This document shows, piece by piece, positions 6,801 through 8,019 of a DNA stretch of 8,019 nt. The stretch comes from Lachnospiraceae bacterium (GTDB lineage Bacteria; Bacillota; Clostridia; Lachnospirales; Lachnospiraceae), in NCBI GenBank assembly GCA_017476305.1, contig JAFVAA010000789.1, positions 1 through 8,019 of the forward strand, read 5' to 3'. How positions within the stretch are numbered: the first letter of the stretch is position 1; every line of letters starts with the position of its first letter. A model generated the notes under the pieces. The model searched no databases. It was not told where the DNA came from and worked only from the letters and a program-made list of their open reading frames with translations. The position numbers and the translations under genes are program-made.

Positions 6801-6893
6801 GAAATCGTAAATTATTTAGGCGAGCTGGTAGCAGAGGGAAGAGTCGGTAAAAAAGCTGAAATTCCAGGAGCTCCCGCAAGCCCCGCCGAATAA
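3837..6893 (+). CDS. Membrane sensor: two seven-bladed propellers, Y_Y_Y, TM helix, HD-GYP phosphodiesterase
   Basis: A protein of 1018 residues. The N-terminus is a basic region plus hydrophobic stretch (about 17-38), a signal sequence possibly cleaved after AKA (52-54). Fourteen propeller strand motifs of the WIGT..GL..YD kind start near 96, 135, 176, 216, 261, 303, 343, 384, 426, 470, 512, 555, 593 and 645; the regular spacing of about 40 suggests two seven-bladed propellers. A Y_Y_Y-like domain (about 665-770; YYLEGFDD, YTNLSGGKYKF) follows, then one TM helix (about 779-801), a helical linker and HD-GYP (about 825-1000). HD-GYP residues are complete: H840, H872-D873, H901, H925-H926, D954, and DGKGYP (930-935). 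The family hydrolyses cyclic di-GMP. The outer part resembles Bacteroides hybrid two-component sensors that bind glycans, so an extracellular ligand, perhaps a carbohydrate, is inferred. It lies 32 bp after mrp and is probably in the same transcript. The tail (GAPASPAE) is Pro/Ala-rich. Confidence 0.93.
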   Translation: MKIPLRQKNKKFSRQLKTIICGTALLTGLSLFAPCLPVNTGNTQNPGIVKTAKAASSTEDPTGLGASYTAILYDSSSGLPTSEANTAIQTSDGFIWIGSYSGLIRYDGNSFYRYDSSDGISNVISLFEDSKKRLWIGTNDSGVAKYENGKFTFYGKIEGLKSSSIRSIVEDTDGNILIATTLGMAYIDKKQKLHILHDPQLDSEYICELRRGEDGIIYGETISGAFFSLEEKRVKAFFSGNDLGFGVISCIHPDPEHPGFVYLGTEKSEVIYGDMGSGMTNYQVYSVAPQININAIVPSGNAIWVCADNGIGYLDKSFHYTELKNIPMNNSVDGMITDFEGDLWFVSSRQGIMKVAPSQFTDLSLAAHLESKVVNTTCLYDNMLYAGTDTGLILLDKNNRSVKNSLTELLGENRIRCIKTDSKGNLWLCTYSDLGLVCYHKDGSYETFTEKDGLSSNRVRTVAELSDGKMIVSCSGGIFLIENEKITGHYDSSNGISNTEILCIEEGENGVLYLGSDGDGLYKIDGNSSSRFGLEDHLASEVILRIKKDTERNLYWIITSNSLAYMKDEKITTISHFPYPNNFDIFFDEHGGAWVLSSNGIYVMSADTLLKNPKNPEYTFYDTKCGLPCIATANSRSAIEENGNLYIAGTTGISMININEADESDTEIKLTVPFIQVDGELKSVKAGKSITIPADCKRLDIFGYALTYALKNPRVSYYLEGFDDKAVTMSKQDLGEVSYTNLSGGKYKFHLSIINTLTGKEENSISVTIIKKRAFYEYPGFWLVTGIIVVAIVALLIFLYFHKKTVALMKKQEEKQQYIDEVTQAFAKCIDLKDNYTRGHSFRVAAYSRMLAEKMGYSDTEIKEVYNIALMHDIGKLSVPDEILGKPGAPTDEEYEILKQHAKKGYEILKDITIAPNLAIGAGYHHERLDGKGYPNGVTEKDIPLVAQIIAVADTFDAMYSTRPYRKQMPLDVVITELKRVSGTQLNGEIVNYLGELVAEGRVGKKAEIPGAPASPAE

Positions 6894-6976
6894 AGGACAA
6901 AATATCACACCGGTCCCGAAAGCAAGCTCCAGATGCATTTTCCAGGGATTTTGCTCCGGGTCCAATGGCTGAACGC

Positions 6977-7007
6977 AAAAAGGCTTTCCAATTCAGAAAG
7001 CCTTTTT
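6977..7007. terminator. Bidirectional rho-independent terminator
   Basis: AAAAAGGCTTTC (6977-6988) pairs perfectly with GAAAGCCTTTTT (6996-7007) across a 7-nt loop. The T-run on the plus strand ends transcription of the HD-GYP gene 84 bp after its stop. The matching run on the minus strand can serve the convergent gene ending at 7036, although there the hairpin starts 28 bp after the stop codon. Confidence 0.93.
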
Positions 7008-7035
7008 AACGTCTTATTCTATTTTCTTAAACAGT

Positions 7036-8019
7036 CTATTCATAATCCTCCGGTGTATAGTGCGATACATCAATGATATATTTAAATCGTTTCGCTAACT
7101 GTGGTGTAAAACGGAACAACTGGTCGAGCGTACTTCCCTCATCTGCAAGAATCACTACGAAATCTCCATAATATTCGTCCATAATGGAAAAAAGCAGTGA
7201 AATCTTCGGAAACAGCAGATCTGCAGCCTGCTCGATCAAAATGCAGTTTCCCTTTAGCTGGCTTTTGAAGCTGACCAAATCCATCGAATTGATCTGGCTT
7301 GCTCCAATCTTAGCAATCCTGCCCTGTGATAAATACCCGCTTTCCTTCATCACCCGGACGATTCTTTTCGAAACACCGACCATCCTCTCTGAACCACTCC
7401 CCATCAGGACAAAATGGGAAGGATCCAGCTCTCCCTGGATCAGCTTTATCAAATCTGCAAAGGATTTGTGAAGTGCTCTGGTAGTCGGAGGTTCCTCCGA
7501 GTACATCCCCTCCGGGATTGCAGAATAATCATTTGTCACCACGGGAATCTCCGGTGCCTGATAACCTTCCAGCACAGATTTTTTTGGAGAGCGATCCACC
7601 TCTTCCGTTACCGCAGTTTCCTTTTCCTCCTCATGAATGGTTTCTTCAGGCACGGAACTCTCAGTTCCCTCTTCTTCCCATTCTGTATCGCCTTTTTCGT
7701 CCTCTTCAGCGTATTCTTCAGAATTTTCCTCTGCTTCTGCAGAGTTCTCAGATTTTTCTTTGTCCTCACGAGAAACCTCTTCCTCTTTCTCCTCACTGGA
7801 AACTTCTTTAATGCCTTCATCCTCCTCCACGATTTCTTCCGTTTTTTCATATGACTCCTCCTTTTCTTCCGTTACCGGATTTTCCTCTATTTCTTCTTCC
7901 AAAAGTTCTCTCAGTGCCTCTGCATCGCTCTTTCCCTCCAGCGCAATTTCTGCTTTTCTTTCCGCATAGGTATCCGTTTCCTCTTCTGCCATAGCCTGTT
8001 GAATTTCCGCAACCTCCTG
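7036..8019 (-). CDS. Acidic protein with degenerate CbxX/SpoVK-type AAA domain, 3' part
   Basis: The frame is open to the window edge (327 codons plus stop visible) and reads QEVAEIQQAMAEEE across the ATG at 7992. The nearest AGGAGG is 20 nt upstream of that ATG, so 7992 is more likely internal and the start lies outside. Numbering from 7992: residues about 35-135 are very Glu-rich and probably disordered; SPKKSVLEGYQAPEIPVV follows. Residues 174-318 follow the CbxX/CfqX/SpoVK AAA pattern, with ESGYLSQGRI after the P-loop position and YYGDFVVILADE..TPQLAKRFKYIIDVSHYTPEDY at the end. The nucleotide site is lost: the P-loop position reads GSGSERMV (198-205) in place of GNPGTGKT, and Walker B reads CILIEQAA in place of a DEA motif. 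The AAA-like identity rests on my remembered family pattern. A structural or partner-binding role, or a last module of a multi-AAA protein whose active modules lie upstream, are the likely readings. Confidence 0.75.
   Translation of the reverse strand, partial: QEVAEIQQAMAEEETDTYAERKAEIALEGKSDAEALRELLEEEIEENPVTEEKEESYEKTEEIVEEDEGIKEVSSEEKEEEVSREDKEKSENSAEAEENSEEYAEEDEKGDTEWEEEGTESSVPEETIHEEEKETAVTEEVDRSPKKSVLEGYQAPEIPVVTNDYSAIPEGMYSEEPPTTRALHKSFADLIKLIQGELDPSHFVLMGSGSERMVGVSKRIVRVMKESGYLSQGRIAKIGASQINSMDLVSFKSQLKGNCILIEQAADLLFPKISLLFSIMDEYYGDFVVILADEGSTLDQLFRFTPQLAKRFKYIIDVSHYTPEDYE

Noticed and set aside
7637..7969. Plus-strand frame coding a Ser-rich protein, and other plus-strand frames opposite the acidic gene
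   Set aside because: They are the antisense image of the Glu-rich codons (GAA/GAG read as TTC/CTC or TCC/TCT). They have no ribosome site, and composition bias explains the long open frames.

Overview
This 8.0 kb window looks chromosomal and comes from a Gram-positive, low-to-moderate GC member of the Clostridia. Lachnospiraceae is my best guess, from the style of the proteins (Hsp33 next to a small methyltransferase, a Mrp with an N-terminal Cys cluster, strong AGGAGG-type ribosome binding sites). No rRNA, tRNA, CRISPR array or insertion sequence was seen.

Layout. On the minus strand at the left edge is the first 56 codons of hslO (Hsp33, a redox-regulated chaperone). A class I SAM-dependent methyltransferase lies upstream of it and is read in the same direction. 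Both point leftward from a divergent control region at about 1090-1430. On the plus strand from that region is a 435-residue AAA ATPase with a C-terminal DUF4143/PD-(D/E)XK nuclease-like domain. It has a textbook TTGACA-17-TATAAT promoter, followed at once by three 32-bp repeats built from inverted half-sites. This is the most striking non-coding structure here.

A second plus-strand unit starts with its own promoter at about 2901-2929. It holds mrp (an Fe-S carrier/P-loop ATPase), interrupted by one in-frame TAA with the reading frame otherwise intact. A 1018-residue membrane sensor follows 32 bp later. The sensor has a signal sequence, fourteen propeller blades (two seven-bladed propellers), a Y_Y_Y domain, one transmembrane helix and a complete cytoplasmic HD-GYP domain, so it probably degrades cyclic di-GMP in response to an external ligand. 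A perfect 12-bp-stem terminator at 6977-7007 closes this unit and can also serve the convergent gene on its right.

At the right edge, on the minus strand, is the 3' part of a protein with a long Glu-rich segment. It ends in a domain that follows the CbxX/SpoVK AAA fold but has lost the Walker A and Walker B residues. Its reading frame stays open to the window edge, so the gene very probably starts outside.

I see no complete new multi-gene system. The items most worth a second look are the operator-like repeat array, the nonsense codon in mrp, the propeller-HD-GYP sensor and the degenerate AAA domain.
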